A stretch of 64,000 bases of DNA from JAZGGS01 sp963714405 (GTDB lineage Bacteria; Bacteroidota; Ignavibacteria; Ignavibacteriales; Ignavibacteriaceae): the NCBI GenBank assembly GCA_963714405.1, contig CAVQOH010000002.1:744001-808000 (forward strand), written 5' to 3'. The notes below the pieces were generated by a model that did not search any database, was not told the DNA's origin, and was given only the letters and a program-made list of their open reading frames with translations. Shown one piece after another: positions 34,704-42,832 of the stretch; position 1 is the stretch's first letter, and each line of letters starts with the position of its first letter. The position numbers were made by a program, and so were the translations under genes.

Positions 34704-37408
34704 AATGTTATTGCGTGCCCAATTGAAAAATAAAAAAGTATGTCTCCCCAGCTAAGGGGGTTTTCTGGAATGTCTTTTCTTAGCAAAAAACTCCTTCCAA
34801 CAGAAAAATCTGCAGGACCTATTGGCGTATCAAATGAAAGTGTTCCACCAATTCCATGTTTTAAATCTTTAAATCTGATTAATTCCTGGTTTCTCCATGT
34901 TGAACCCAAATCATACCTGAACCAAAAATAAGTATCAAAAAATATTTTAAATGGAAATTTAAATTGGTATTTAAAGGAAGCTAGTGCAATCTGCCTTCCT
35001 CTGAACTCATCTTCGTAAGCTCCAAAAAAAGAATACTGTCCGCCCAGAGTAAATTGTTCACTTAAAGGAAGGGTTTTATCACCGAAGCCAATATTCAATC
35101 TAGTAGAGAAAACATTACTTTTATTTATTTTTAATAAATAACTTAAATCCATTCCAACAAGAAGAAACCCTTCATCACCGCCCAAAAAGCTCTGCGCAGT
35201 TTCATAATAACCATCAAAATAAACACCATCGTCCGGGTATGGGTACTTATTCCTGCTGTCAATTGTTGCACCGATTTTCAAACTTACAATTTTTGTTTTA
35301 TAAGGTTCAATAGTGTTGCTTTCTAAATTCTTAACTTTATCAATTTGGTATTTACCTGTAAAAATTAGTCTTCCGTATTTTTCAATTTGTGTTCCAAGTG
35401 AAAGTGCAGCCCCATAAAATATCTGTCTGTATTCACCGGCTTTTAAACTTGTAAATGTTTTTTCTGTGGATGAGAATGTTCTTTCATAAACACCTATATC
35501 ATTAAACTTATAAAACAAGTTTATTTTATAGGTTAAGTAAGTATTAAATACCCTATGGGCAATTTGTTCTAATATATATGCGCGGTTACTCGCACCACCA
35601 AACAGGAAAAGACCTGCTTCAGTTCCATCGCCAAAAAGATTTACATCTCTAATATCTAATCCGAATTGTGCTTTGTAATTAGTGTTTACTAAAAATCCTA
35701 CTTTTAGAAGGCTTGAAACCCGTTCCTTAAGCATAAGCTTTAATATGTTTTCATCTTCAGATTCAATAAGAGAAAGATCAATATCGTTGAACAGCTCAGT
35801 GCTTCTAAGTCCCGCTAATCCATCTTTAATTTTATTATAAATAACATTTTCTCCTGCATTTAAAGGAAACTCCCTTTTAACCAGTGTTTCGCTTACGTTT
35901 GAATCAATAATTATTTTATCAATTGCCCCATCACTAAAAAATACTTGCAGATGCCCTGATCTCTTATTAAAATCAACCCCTGTGCAGGTCACCAGAAGAT
36001 ATCCTTTTTTGCGGAATTTTTTTATTACTTCAATTAGGCTTTGTAAAACATCTCGTGGTTTAAATGGCTGCTTAATGTGAGAATTCAAGATCGTTTCTAT
36101 TATTGATTTTTCAATTCCGCTTTCGCTAATAACAGAAATGGTTTTAATAATTGGAGTAGGATTATAAATAAATCTAAGTGTTGTTGAATCTTTGTAAAAA
36201 TCTAATTTTGCACGAATATCCTGGTAAAGACCAGTTTTAAATATTTTATATAAATCCATTAAAACAGCAGATTTTAAAACGGAATCTACCGAAGAATATT
36301 TTTCATACAATAAATTAATCTGTGCAGATGAGTCTTTTTCACAAAAGATGTTCTTTATATAAAAATCATTTTCTGCAGTCTTGTTTAATATGAACGAATC
36401 AATTTCTGATTTTATTTGCGAAACATTTTTTACTGCAGTTTTATATCCCTTTAATATTAAGGAATCAATATTATTGAAATCTATTGAAGATCTGTTATTA
36501 ATATTTGGTTCTATTACTATATCCGCATCAGAAAGCATTCCTTTTTCTAGTCTTTTCATCGGGATGCTTACGGTTTGATCAACAACCAGCCATGGGATAT
36601 CAAGTTCTTCAAGATTATGAAGCGGGCTTGTTGTGTTTACGGCTATCACAATATCCGCGCCCATATCTCTTGCGGTTTTTACAGGAATATTCTCCACCAA
36701 ACCGCCATCTACAAGCATGCGATCATCATCTTTAACCGGTGAGAGAAAAAACGTAACGCTCGAACTGGTTCTCATCGCTCTACCAAGTGAGCCCCTATCA
36801 AGAATTACCCGGTTCCCATTAACCAGATCTGTACAAACTGCTCTGAAGTTTATTAAAAGATCATCAAAGCTCTTTTTTGTATGAATGGGGGCAAAAAGTG
36901 ATTGAAGCGTAAGATAGTTAGAAAACTTTACTCCTTCATTGAACGAAGTTGGCAGAATTGGTTTAAACCCATCTAGTCTTAAAGTAAATATTGCTCTGTC
37001 TTCAGTAACTTTCTGATCAATAAATAATTCTTCCCTGCTTGTGGGTTCACCAATGGAAAGCAGGTCAGCCCAATCGGTATTTAGTGCTACAGAATCTATT
37101 TCATTCACAGTATAACCAGCGCTGTAAAATCCACCAATAATGCTGCCAATACTTGTACCTGCAATAAGGTTTACTTCTACCCCTGCTTCTTCAAGTGCTC
37201 TTAGTACACCAATCTGAGATAACCCTCTAGCACCCCCGCCGCTCAGGGCAAGCCCTATTTTAGGGGTAATTAAAGGAACTTCTTCAATTAACCCAAAAGG
37301 TAGTTGTTCAAATCTTGTTTCAAGCTTTATAAAATGCTCTGATTGAGCAAAAGAAATATTAATGAAACAAAAAATACAAAGAAGTGTTATTTTCTTATGG
37401 ATGGGCAT
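34700..37408 (-). CDS. Patatin-like phospholipase with POTRA and BamA-type barrel
   Basis: A 902-residue outer-membrane protein. A signal peptide (to about residue 22, ISFAQ) precedes a patatin domain (residues 48-330) with the oxyanion loop GGGARG at 57-62, nucleophile Ser86 in GTSIGS and Asp234 in DGG. Next comes a region with POTRA-like folds (about 420-545) and a C-terminal Omp85-type beta-barrel (about 565-902) ending in an aromatic residue (SIGHAITF). The architecture matches type Vd autotransporters such as PlpD of Pseudomonas, but with the extra linker. It should carry a phospholipase to the cell surface. It may act on host, prey or own membranes, which is untested. Confidence 0.9.
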   Translation of the reverse strand: MPIHKKITLLCIFCFINISFAQSEHFIKLETRFEQLPFGLIEEVPLITPKIGLALSGGGARGLSQIGVLRALEEAGVEVNLIAGTSIGSIIGGFYSAGYTVNEIDSVALNTDWADLLSIGEPTSREELFIDQKVTEDRAIFTLRLDGFKPILPTSFNEGVKFSNYLTLQSLFAPIHTKKSFDDLLINFRAVCTDLVNGNRVILDRGSLGRAMRTSSSVTFFLSPVKDDDRMLVDGGLVENIPVKTARDMGADIVIAVNTTSPLHNLEELDIPWLVVDQTVSIPMKRLEKGMLSDADIVIEPNINNRSSIDFNNIDSLILKGYKTAVKNVSQIKSEIDSFILNKTAENDFYIKNIFCEKDSSAQINLLYEKYSSVDSVLKSAVLMDLYKIFKTGLYQDIRAKLDFYKDSTTLRFIYNPTPIIKTISVISESGIEKSIIETILNSHIKQPFKPRDVLQSLIEVIKKFRKKGYLLVTCTGVDFNKRSGHLQVFFSDGAIDKIIIDSNVSETLVKREFPLNAGENVIYNKIKDGLAGLRSTELFNDIDLSLIESEDENILKLMLKERVSSLLKVGFLVNTNYKAQFGLDIRDVNLFGDGTEAGLFLFGGASNRAYILEQIAHRVFNTYLTYKINLFYKFNDIGVYERTFSSTEKTFTSLKAGEYRQIFYGAALSLGTQIEKYGRLIFTGKYQIDKVKNLESNTIEPYKTKIVSLKIGATIDSRNKYPYPDDGVYFDGYYETAQSFLGGDEGFLLVGMDLSYLLKINKSNVFSTRLNIGFGDKTLPLSEQFTLGGQYSFFGAYEDEFRGRQIALASFKYQFKFPFKIFFDTYFWFRYDLGSTWRNQELIRFKDLKHGIGGTLSFDTPIGPADFSVGRSFLLRKDIPENPLSWGDILFYFSIGHAITF

Positions 37409-37475
37409 CTGGATAATTTTATTAGGTGAACAATTCTTTAAAAAAATTGTCTGTTCTTTACTGCCAATATTAAAA

Positions 37476-39347
37476 TCACTTACGCTTTTTTTGCTGTGAT
37501 TGTGCTTGTTTTTCTGCGGCTTCCATTAGTTTACTCATAAAACCTTTTTTCTTATCAGCATCTTTAACGGGTTCAAGTACCATACCATCATGTTTATGAT
37601 TGATGTAATATTGCTGTGCTATAGAAAATACATTAAACATAAAATAATAAAGATTAAGACCTGATGGAAACGTCATAAATAAAATTGTTAGCATAACAGG
37701 CATAATATATACAAGTTGTTTTTGCTTGGGATCTTTCATGGTCATTTTCTGCTGAAAAAATGTTGTTATCCCCATTAACATTGCTAAACCGCTTATCTGC
37801 TGAATTCCAAAAAGTGGAAGCTTGAATCCCAAATCATAAATAACATCAGGATTCGAAAGATCATTTATCCAAAACATAAATGGCTGTTGTCTTAGCTCTA
37901 TTGCAGTTTGAAATAATCCCCACAAGGCTATGAATATAGGCATTTGAAGAAGCAATGGTAAACAACCACCGGCAGGATTTACCCCGTAAAGTTTGTACAA
38001 TCTCATCGTTTCTTTGTTCATCTTCTGGGCATCGTCTTTAAATTTTTCCTTTATCTCAGCAATTTTGGGCTGAAGTAATTGCATTTTCTTCATGGATTGA
38101 TAGCTGGTCTTTGTAAGAGGGTAAAGCACTATTTTAATTATCAATGAAAAAACGATAATTACAAAACCAAAATTTGGTATAAAGTTATGAATAAAATTGA
38201 AGAGGGGTAATAACACAAATTCTGCTATGGGGCGTACAATAAATTTTAAACCGAAAAAACTACCAAAATCAACAAGGGCTTGTAAGCTGTGCCCCAAATC
38301 TTTTAATCCATCATAATCAACTGGCCCAATGTAAATAGTAAAAGATTGTTTTTCATGAATTGTATTTTTAAATGGAACTGTTATTCTTGCACTATAAATT
38401 TCCTTAATACCCATATCTTTCAATGGTACACTATAACCCTCAAGGTAAGCACCCTCTACATCATTTGGGTTTTGGGGAATCATAATTGCGGCAAAATATT
38501 TATTTCTGACTGCAACCCAATCAATACGACCATTAAAATCCTCCGATTCGCTTTCATCTATTGAAGAAGCATCAATAATAACTTGTTCATCACCATAATA
38601 AACACTGGCATTCGAATAATTTGCTTCATTTACAGAGTTTTCTTCGACGCCTCTAATACCAGTTTCCCAAACAACATCATAAGTGCTGTTACTAATTATG
38701 TTGTTCATGCCCACCAGGTCTATGGTGCTTCTAAACTTATACCTGTTCTTATAGAAAGTATAGTTTTTTTGAATATACCTTCCCTCAAAAAATTCTAGCG
38801 TAAAAGAAATTTGCAAAGAGTCTTCGTTATTAAAAACAACCCTACTTTTAACCTCATCGGTTTCAAACAAGTAGTCACCAGTGCTTACTGCTTTTCCTTC
38901 TGTTGTTACAAATGAAAGATCGTATGCATTACCAAGTGAATAATTAATCAATTGAACTGAATTTTTATAAAAACTATTATCGTTTTCACCGCGGGAATAC
39001 CAGTTATTAAACTTCTTAAGATATACCTTGTGTATATTTGCGCCTCTTGTTGAGAGCTCTATTATAACAACATCGTTTTCTATTGTTATAATTCTTCCAG
39101 CCTTGCTGGTATCGTTTAAGACACTAAGATCAGTCTGTTCAGAATCAACTACATCATCGATGGTTTCTTTTGTGATATTTACTTCCGGCGGGATATCTGT
39201 TTTACCTATAGTTGTGTCTTGCACCAGGCCAGCTGAATCTTTTTCGCTGCCTTTCTTTTCTGTTGGTTCAGGTGCGTTTAGAAAAAGCCAAACTACAAGA
39301 ACTGCACCGATTAATATAAACGCAATAGTTGTTTGCTTATCCATCAA
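37476..39347 (-). CDS. yidC: Membrane protein insertase YidC
   Basis: A 623-residue YidC/Oxa1-family insertase that places newly made inner-membrane proteins into the bilayer, alone or with SecYEG. Residues 5-25 are the first helix; residues 30-360 are the periplasmic domain of Gram-negative YidC; the conserved core (about 380-600) has five helices, including the Arg-containing cytoplasmic groove region (KTSYQSMKKMQLLQPKI) and LPLLLQMPIFIALWG. The C-terminal tail is lysine- and glutamine-rich (KKRK), as is usual for ribosome contact. It follows rnpA by 116 bases; the yidD gene normally found between them is absent. Confidence 0.95.
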   Translation of the reverse strand: MMDKQTTIAFILIGAVLVVWLFLNAPEPTEKKGSEKDSAGLVQDTTIGKTDIPPEVNITKETIDDVVDSEQTDLSVLNDTSKAGRIITIENDVVIIELSTRGANIHKVYLKKFNNWYSRGENDNSFYKNSVQLINYSLGNAYDLSFVTTEGKAVSTGDYLFETDEVKSRVVFNNEDSLQISFTLEFFEGRYIQKNYTFYKNRYKFRSTIDLVGMNNIISNSTYDVVWETGIRGVEENSVNEANYSNASVYYGDEQVIIDASSIDESESEDFNGRIDWVAVRNKYFAAIMIPQNPNDVEGAYLEGYSVPLKDMGIKEIYSARITVPFKNTIHEKQSFTIYIGPVDYDGLKDLGHSLQALVDFGSFFGLKFIVRPIAEFVLLPLFNFIHNFIPNFGFVIIVFSLIIKIVLYPLTKTSYQSMKKMQLLQPKIAEIKEKFKDDAQKMNKETMRLYKLYGVNPAGGCLPLLLQMPIFIALWGLFQTAIELRQQPFMFWINDLSNPDVIYDLGFKLPLFGIQQISGLAMLMGITTFFQQKMTMKDPKQKQLVYIMPVMLTILFMTFPSGLNLYYFMFNVFSIAQQYYINHKHDGMVLEPVKDADKKKGFMSKLMEAAEKQAQSQQKKRK

Positions 39348-39463
39348 TTCATCCTTTTTACGCAGTCAATCATAAGTAATTTATATTTTAAATTTCTAAA
39401 TACTAATTAAGGTGTGATCTCATAAAATAAAAGCCAGGTTTTATAATATATAGCATGTGTGTT

Positions 39464-39871
39464 TTACAAAGCACAAAATTTACTGTTAACTTTATGAATT
39501 ATATCAGTTACGGCGTTATTTAAATCACTGAGCTTAATTTTTTGTGCTTTTTTCTGATTTATTGTATTCAGTGAAAAAACTATTTTTACAAGTATTTTTT
39601 TTTTAGAGCAGGTTTTTTTTAGCTGTTTATTATTTAATCTGTAAGCCGTTCTAATTAATCTCTTTACACGATTTCTCCAAACAGCATTTCCCGATTTTTT
39701 GTAAACTGCAACTGCAAATTTTACCCCACAGTTTTTATCAGTGATGTTGTATAAGTAGAAAACTTTGATTTTATTATCAGAGGAGTAAACAACATTACCA
39801 TCTTTAAAAATACATTCAAAATCTTTTTTGCTTTTTATCCTCTCAAAGGATGGCAGCCCGTATTGTTTCAC
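39464..39871 (-). CDS. rnpA: Ribonuclease P protein component
   Basis: A 135-residue basic protein that binds RNase P RNA and helps process tRNA precursors. The family RNR motif appears as NAVWRNRVKRLIRTAYR at about 62-78, preceded by the KSKKDFECIFKDG strand. The start is GTG at 39871, five bases after the rpmH stop, so the two genes are translated from one transcript. The C-terminal part is extended and lysine-rich compared with the family, which is plain in AT-rich genomes. Confidence 0.92.
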   Translation of the reverse strand: MKQYGLPSFERIKSKKDFECIFKDGNVVYSSDNKIKVFYLYNITDKNCGVKFAVAVYKKSGNAVWRNRVKRLIRTAYRLNNKQLKKTCSKKKILVKIVFSLNTINQKKAQKIKLSDLNNAVTDIIHKVNSKFCAL

Positions 39872-39876
39872 ATTGT

Positions 39877-40023
39877 TTAAAAGTCATCACTCACGGTTAA
39901 TCTGGACCTACCTTTAGCTCTTCGCCTGGAAAGTACTTTTCTTCCGTTTTTGGATTTCATTCTTTCTCTAAATCCATGCTTATTTTTTCTTTTCCTGTTG
40001 CTTGGCTGATAAGTTCTTTTCAT
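39877..40023 (-). CDS. rpmH: 50S ribosomal protein L34
   Basis: A 48-codon gene with the unmistakable L34 sequence: MKRTYQPSNRKRKNKHGFR at the start, then RMKSKNGRKVLSRRRAKGR, ending RLTVSDDF. It is a basic structural protein of the large ribosomal subunit. rpmH at the side of oriC next to rnpA is the standard arrangement. It heads the rpmH-rnpA-(yidC) unit transcribed away from dnaA. Confidence 0.97.
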   Translation of the reverse strand: MKRTYQPSNRKRKNKHGFRERMKSKNGRKVLSRRRAKGRSRLTVSDDF

Positions 40024-40157
40024 AGTTGCTCCTGTTTCTCTAAAAAAGACTACAAAAATACATTCAATTACTTAGATTATCAAGGATTGTAACTTACAAA
40101 ATCAGAGTATTTATAACACAAACCTCCATATAAATAATTATAAAATTAATTTGCACG

Positions 40158-40166
40158 GGTGGATAA
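40158..40166 (-). promoter_or_regulatory. DnaA box, one mismatch
   Basis: On the minus strand this reads TTATCCACC, one base from the consensus TTATCCACA. It lies in the rpmH-dnaA interval. Confidence 0.5.
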
Positions 40167-40205
40167 TACTTCCTATTTTCTAACTGTAGAGAGCATCTAA
40201 ATTCT

Positions 40206-40214
40206 TGTGGATAA
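40206..40214 (-). promoter_or_regulatory. DnaA box, consensus
   Basis: On the minus strand this is TTATCCACA, the full consensus DnaA box. It lies 20 bases from the inverted repeat at 40234-40250. Confidence 0.75.
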
Positions 40215-40233
40215 CTTGTTAAAAAGTTGGATG

Positions 40234-40250
40234 TGTGAAAACGTTTCACA
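40234..40250. repeat. Perfect 17-bp inverted repeat in the origin region
   Basis: TGTGAAA-ACG-TTTCACA: two 7-base arms around three central bases. It resembles an operator for a dimeric binding protein. It is not the parS palindrome, whose arms are ordered the other way (TTTCAC before GTGAAA). Confidence 0.6.
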
Positions 40251-40352
40251 ATTATTTTTATAATTATGGGGCGCTAATAGATATGTTTTTTGTGTACAGC
40301 TTTTAAATGTTTTGACGTAACTTATTTATATTAAGTGGTTTACGAGGATTTG

Positions 40353-40379
40353 CCTGATGTTAACAACATGTTAATCAGG
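40353..40379. repeat. Imperfect hairpin upstream of dnaA
   Basis: Left arm CCTGATGTTAACA and right arm TGTTAATCAGG pair over 11 bases with a two-base bulge (GT in the left arm) and a three-base loop. It lies 65 bases before the dnaA start, in the leader or promoter of dnaA. No T run follows, so it is not a terminator. Confidence 0.55.
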
Positions 40380-40442
40380 AATTTGGATGCTTTGGCAATT
40401 GTGCCTGTTTATTTATTAATCAAAATAATTTATTTTTTACAC

Positions 40443-40451
40443 TGTGGATAA
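40443..40451 (-). promoter_or_regulatory. DnaA box overlapping the dnaA start codon
   Basis: TGTGGATAA on the plus strand (TTATCCACA on the minus) overlaps the GTG start of dnaA. A consensus box at this place suggests autoregulation by DnaA, or that the real start is the ATG at 40456, leaving the box in the leader. Confidence 0.65.
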
Positions 40452-41862
40452 GTTAATGCTGGATTCTGAGGTTCACGAAAAGCAACCATTTGCTGATTCT
40501 TCTTCCGTTTGGAAAGAGTGCCTTAATAGAATAAAACAAAATGTAACACTGATGACCTACAACACCTGGTTTCTTCCAATCAAACCGGTTGATCTTCAGA
40601 ATTCTACGCTTAAAGTACAATTACCAAGCCAATTTTTCTGGGAATGGATTGATGAACATTATAATTCTTTAATTAACAAAACTATTCATGAGGTTATCGG
40701 TCCAAATGCAGAGCTTTCGTATATTATTGCCGAAGATGACAGTGAAAGTGATTTAAAAAATGGTAATAATAGTTTGAAACAGGAAAATCCAACTTTCCAG
40801 GAAAAACAAAAACCCAGGCAGACATTTGAATCATATCTAAATTCAAGATACACTTTTGAAAATTTTATAAAAGGTGAAGGAAATCAGCTTGCAAGAGCAG
40901 CGGCTGGTGCAATTAGTGATAATCCTGGTGGAACTTCCTTTAACCCGTTTTTTGTCTACGGTGGTGTTGGTTTAGGAAAAACTCACCTTATACAAGCTGT
41001 TGGTAATGAGATTTTGAAAAATCACCCGGATAAAAAAGTTATCTATCTCTCTTCAGATATTTTTACAGTAGAATTTGTTGAGGCAATTCAGTCAAACAAG
41101 GTTAACGAATTTTCTAGTTTTTACAGAAGCATGGATGTTTTGATAATTGATGATATTCAGTTTCTAATTGGTAAAGAAAAAACACAGGATTTGTTTTTTC
41201 ATATTTTTAATACACTTCATCAATCACGAAAGCAGATAATCCTTTCGAGCGATAAGCCTCCAAAAGATCTAAAGGGGTTGGATACAAGATTAACTTCCAG
41301 ATTCCAGTGGGGTTTAACAGCAGATGTTCAACCGCCTGAACTGGAAACAAGAATTGCTATTTTAAAGAAGAAAGCTGAATCATACGGAATGACAGTATCG
41401 AATGAAATACTTGATTACATAGCTACAAATATAACTTCAAATATAAGAGAACTCGAGGGGTGTTTAATTAAGCTTCTTGCCAACGCATCTTTGAATTCGA
41501 AAGAAATAACTTTTGAACTGGCTAAAAAAACAGTGAAGGAAATTGCAACAGACAGGAAAGTAAATAATATTACAATTGAATCTATAACTAAAAATGTGTG
41601 TGATCTTCTTGGTGTGGCAGAAAATAAAATAAGAGATAAAACACGCAAAAAAGAAATTGTACTTGCTAGACAAATTGCAATGTATCTTTCGAAAGAACTC
41701 ACCAAATCCTCATTAAAAACAATTGGACTTCATTTTGGCGGACGAGATCATTCAACTGTAATTCATTCCTGCTCTTCAATAGAGAATGCAATAGTAAAGG
41801 ATAGGGCATTACACAAGCTAATAGAAAACCTGAAAACCAACATTGAGCTTAGTTCTGCCTGA
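40444..41862 (+). CDS. dnaA: Chromosomal replication initiator DnaA
   Basis: A 472-residue DnaA, the AAA+ protein that opens the origin. Domain I lies at about 22-95, a polar linker follows, and the AAA+ core (about 135-350) has Walker A GGVGLGKT at 173-180, Walker B LIIDDIQFL and the arginine-finger region. Domain IV ends with the box-binding signature GGRDHSTVIHS. The GTG at 40444 is the longest start, but an ATG at 40456 (MLDSEVHEK) is an equally good choice; neither has a clear Shine-Dalgarno sequence, and the GTG overlaps a DnaA box. Confidence 0.97.
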   Translation: MDKLMLDSEVHEKQPFADSSSVWKECLNRIKQNVTLMTYNTWFLPIKPVDLQNSTLKVQLPSQFFWEWIDEHYNSLINKTIHEVIGPNAELSYIIAEDDSESDLKNGNNSLKQENPTFQEKQKPRQTFESYLNSRYTFENFIKGEGNQLARAAAGAISDNPGGTSFNPFFVYGGVGLGKTHLIQAVGNEILKNHPDKKVIYLSSDIFTVEFVEAIQSNKVNEFSSFYRSMDVLIIDDIQFLIGKEKTQDLFFHIFNTLHQSRKQIILSSDKPPKDLKGLDTRLTSRFQWGLTADVQPPELETRIAILKKKAESYGMTVSNEILDYIATNITSNIRELEGCLIKLLANASLNSKEITFELAKKTVKEIATDRKVNNITIESITKNVCDLLGVAENKIRDKTRKKEIVLARQIAMYLSKELTKSSLKTIGLHFGGRDHSTVIHSCSSIENAIVKDRALHKLIENLKTNIELSSA

Positions 41863-42290
41863 TAAATATCCAACCGGTAAATTTCTCCCATATAAAATTT
41901 CGTTGTATTTAACCTCTTTTTAATCAAAATAAAAATGTTAATAATTTGTTAATTTTTGAATAACAGTTTGTTGATATTGCTATATTAGCCAACAATGTGT
42001 TAATTTAGCCCTATTTAATAACGAATCATCCTCACCCAAATGTTGATAATTATTGAGCTAAGTTGTTTTGTCAATTGGAGTTTATACCAATTTCAACATA
42101 CTAACAGTGTAATTATTACATTTACTTAGTAAATAATTATATATAATTATAATAACCTTCTTAACAACTTTGGCTTAATTTTCAAAAATATGATAATATT
42201 GATTTTTATTGACATTAAACTAATTTTGGTCTAAATTTTGCTCAGAAGAAATGATTAAAATCAAATTTTTAACAACTTAGAGTTAGTAAG
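41863..42290. other. AT-rich dnaA-downstream intergenic region, possible second origin part
   Basis: About 430 very AT-rich bases between dnaA and the small lipoprotein gene. It holds many TGTTAA/TTAACA and TTGTTGATA-like strings, one DnaA-box-like TGTTGATAA at 42041-42049 (8 of 9), and the near-palindrome ATTTACTTAGTAAAT at 42120-42134 next to an alternating AT tract. This would fit a DNA unwinding element of a bipartite origin. No gene or RNA structure is evident. Confidence 0.45.
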
Positions 42291-42695
42291 ATGAAAAAAA
42301 TATTAATATTATTTGTTTTAACCAGCTTATGTGCAGTTACTTTCATAAGTTGTTCATCTTCCGTTGAGAATGGCGTAACTTTTCAGAACTTAGCTCAGGG
42401 TGATGTTTATGTTAATTTTTTAGCTACTTTGACGACTGTAAGATCCGGTGAAACCATTACCTTATCCAATCTTCCAAAAGGTTCATTTGAATATAATACA
42501 ACTTATGAGGTACCAGGAAGCCTGCCATCTGAAGCTCAAGGAGATGTAGCAGGCGAATTAAATCTTAGGGCAGGAACAAAAGTTTTAATTGTTTACTCAA
42601 GCATAATAACCGAAGGTGTTTATAAAATTTCTGCCACAAAAACCAGCTCTGATGATTTAAATGAAGAGGGTGATCCGAATCCAGTCGGCCCTTAA
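42291..42695 (+). CDS. Small lipoprotein between dnaA and dnaN, 134 aa
   Basis: An exported lipoprotein: signal MKKILILFVLTSLCAVTFIS with lipobox cysteine at 21 (FISC), followed by SSS. The mature part (about 113 residues) has alternating beta strands (GDVYVNFLATLTTVRSGETI), no cysteine, and a proline-rich tail (DPNPVGP). I recognise no family. Its place between dnaA and dnaN, normally adjacent genes, is unusual; a strong terminator follows, so it is its own transcription unit and dnaN needs another promoter. No hint of transfer in base composition. Confidence 0.75.
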   Translation: MKKILILFVLTSLCAVTFISCSSSVENGVTFQNLAQGDVYVNFLATLTTVRSGETITLSNLPKGSFEYNTTYEVPGSLPSEAQGDVAGELNLRAGTKVLIVYSSIITEGVYKISATKTSSDDLNEEGDPNPVGP

Positions 42696-42726
42696 TAAGT
42701 TTACATTGTATATTTAAAAATTGTGC

Positions 42727-42754
42727 AAAGAGGCGCTCTATGAGCGCCTTTTTT
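42727..42754 (+). terminator. Terminator after the dnaA-dnaN interval lipoprotein
   Basis: Hairpin AGGCGCTC-TAT-GAGCGCCT followed by six T. It separates the lipoprotein transcript from dnaN. Confidence 0.88.
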
Positions 42755-42832
42755 ACATTAATTTACGAGTATAAATATTGTAGTTTGACTCTCTTTTTAG
42801 TATTTTTCTACGTTTCATCAAAAGAGAGTTTT

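Larger units (their letters stand above)
40024..40443. promoter_or_regulatory. Probable chromosomal origin region (rpmH-dnaA interval)
   Basis: About 420 AT-rich bases between divergent rpmH and dnaA, the usual position of oriC and the dnaA promoter. It contains a consensus DnaA box (40206-40214), a one-mismatch box (40158-40166), a third box at the dnaA start, a perfect inverted repeat at 40234-40250 and a hairpin at 40353-40379. Gene orientation changes here, matching the divergence of two replichores. An AT-rich unwinding element could lie here or in the AT-rich region after dnaA. Origin function is inferred. Confidence 0.7.

Noticed and set aside
40234..40250. parS (ParB-binding) site
   Set aside because: The arms are in the opposite order to the parS consensus; it is listed only as an inverted repeat.
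42740..42832. Upstream extension of dnaN
   Set aside because: It would start within the terminator hairpin and adds residues unlike any clamp N-terminus.
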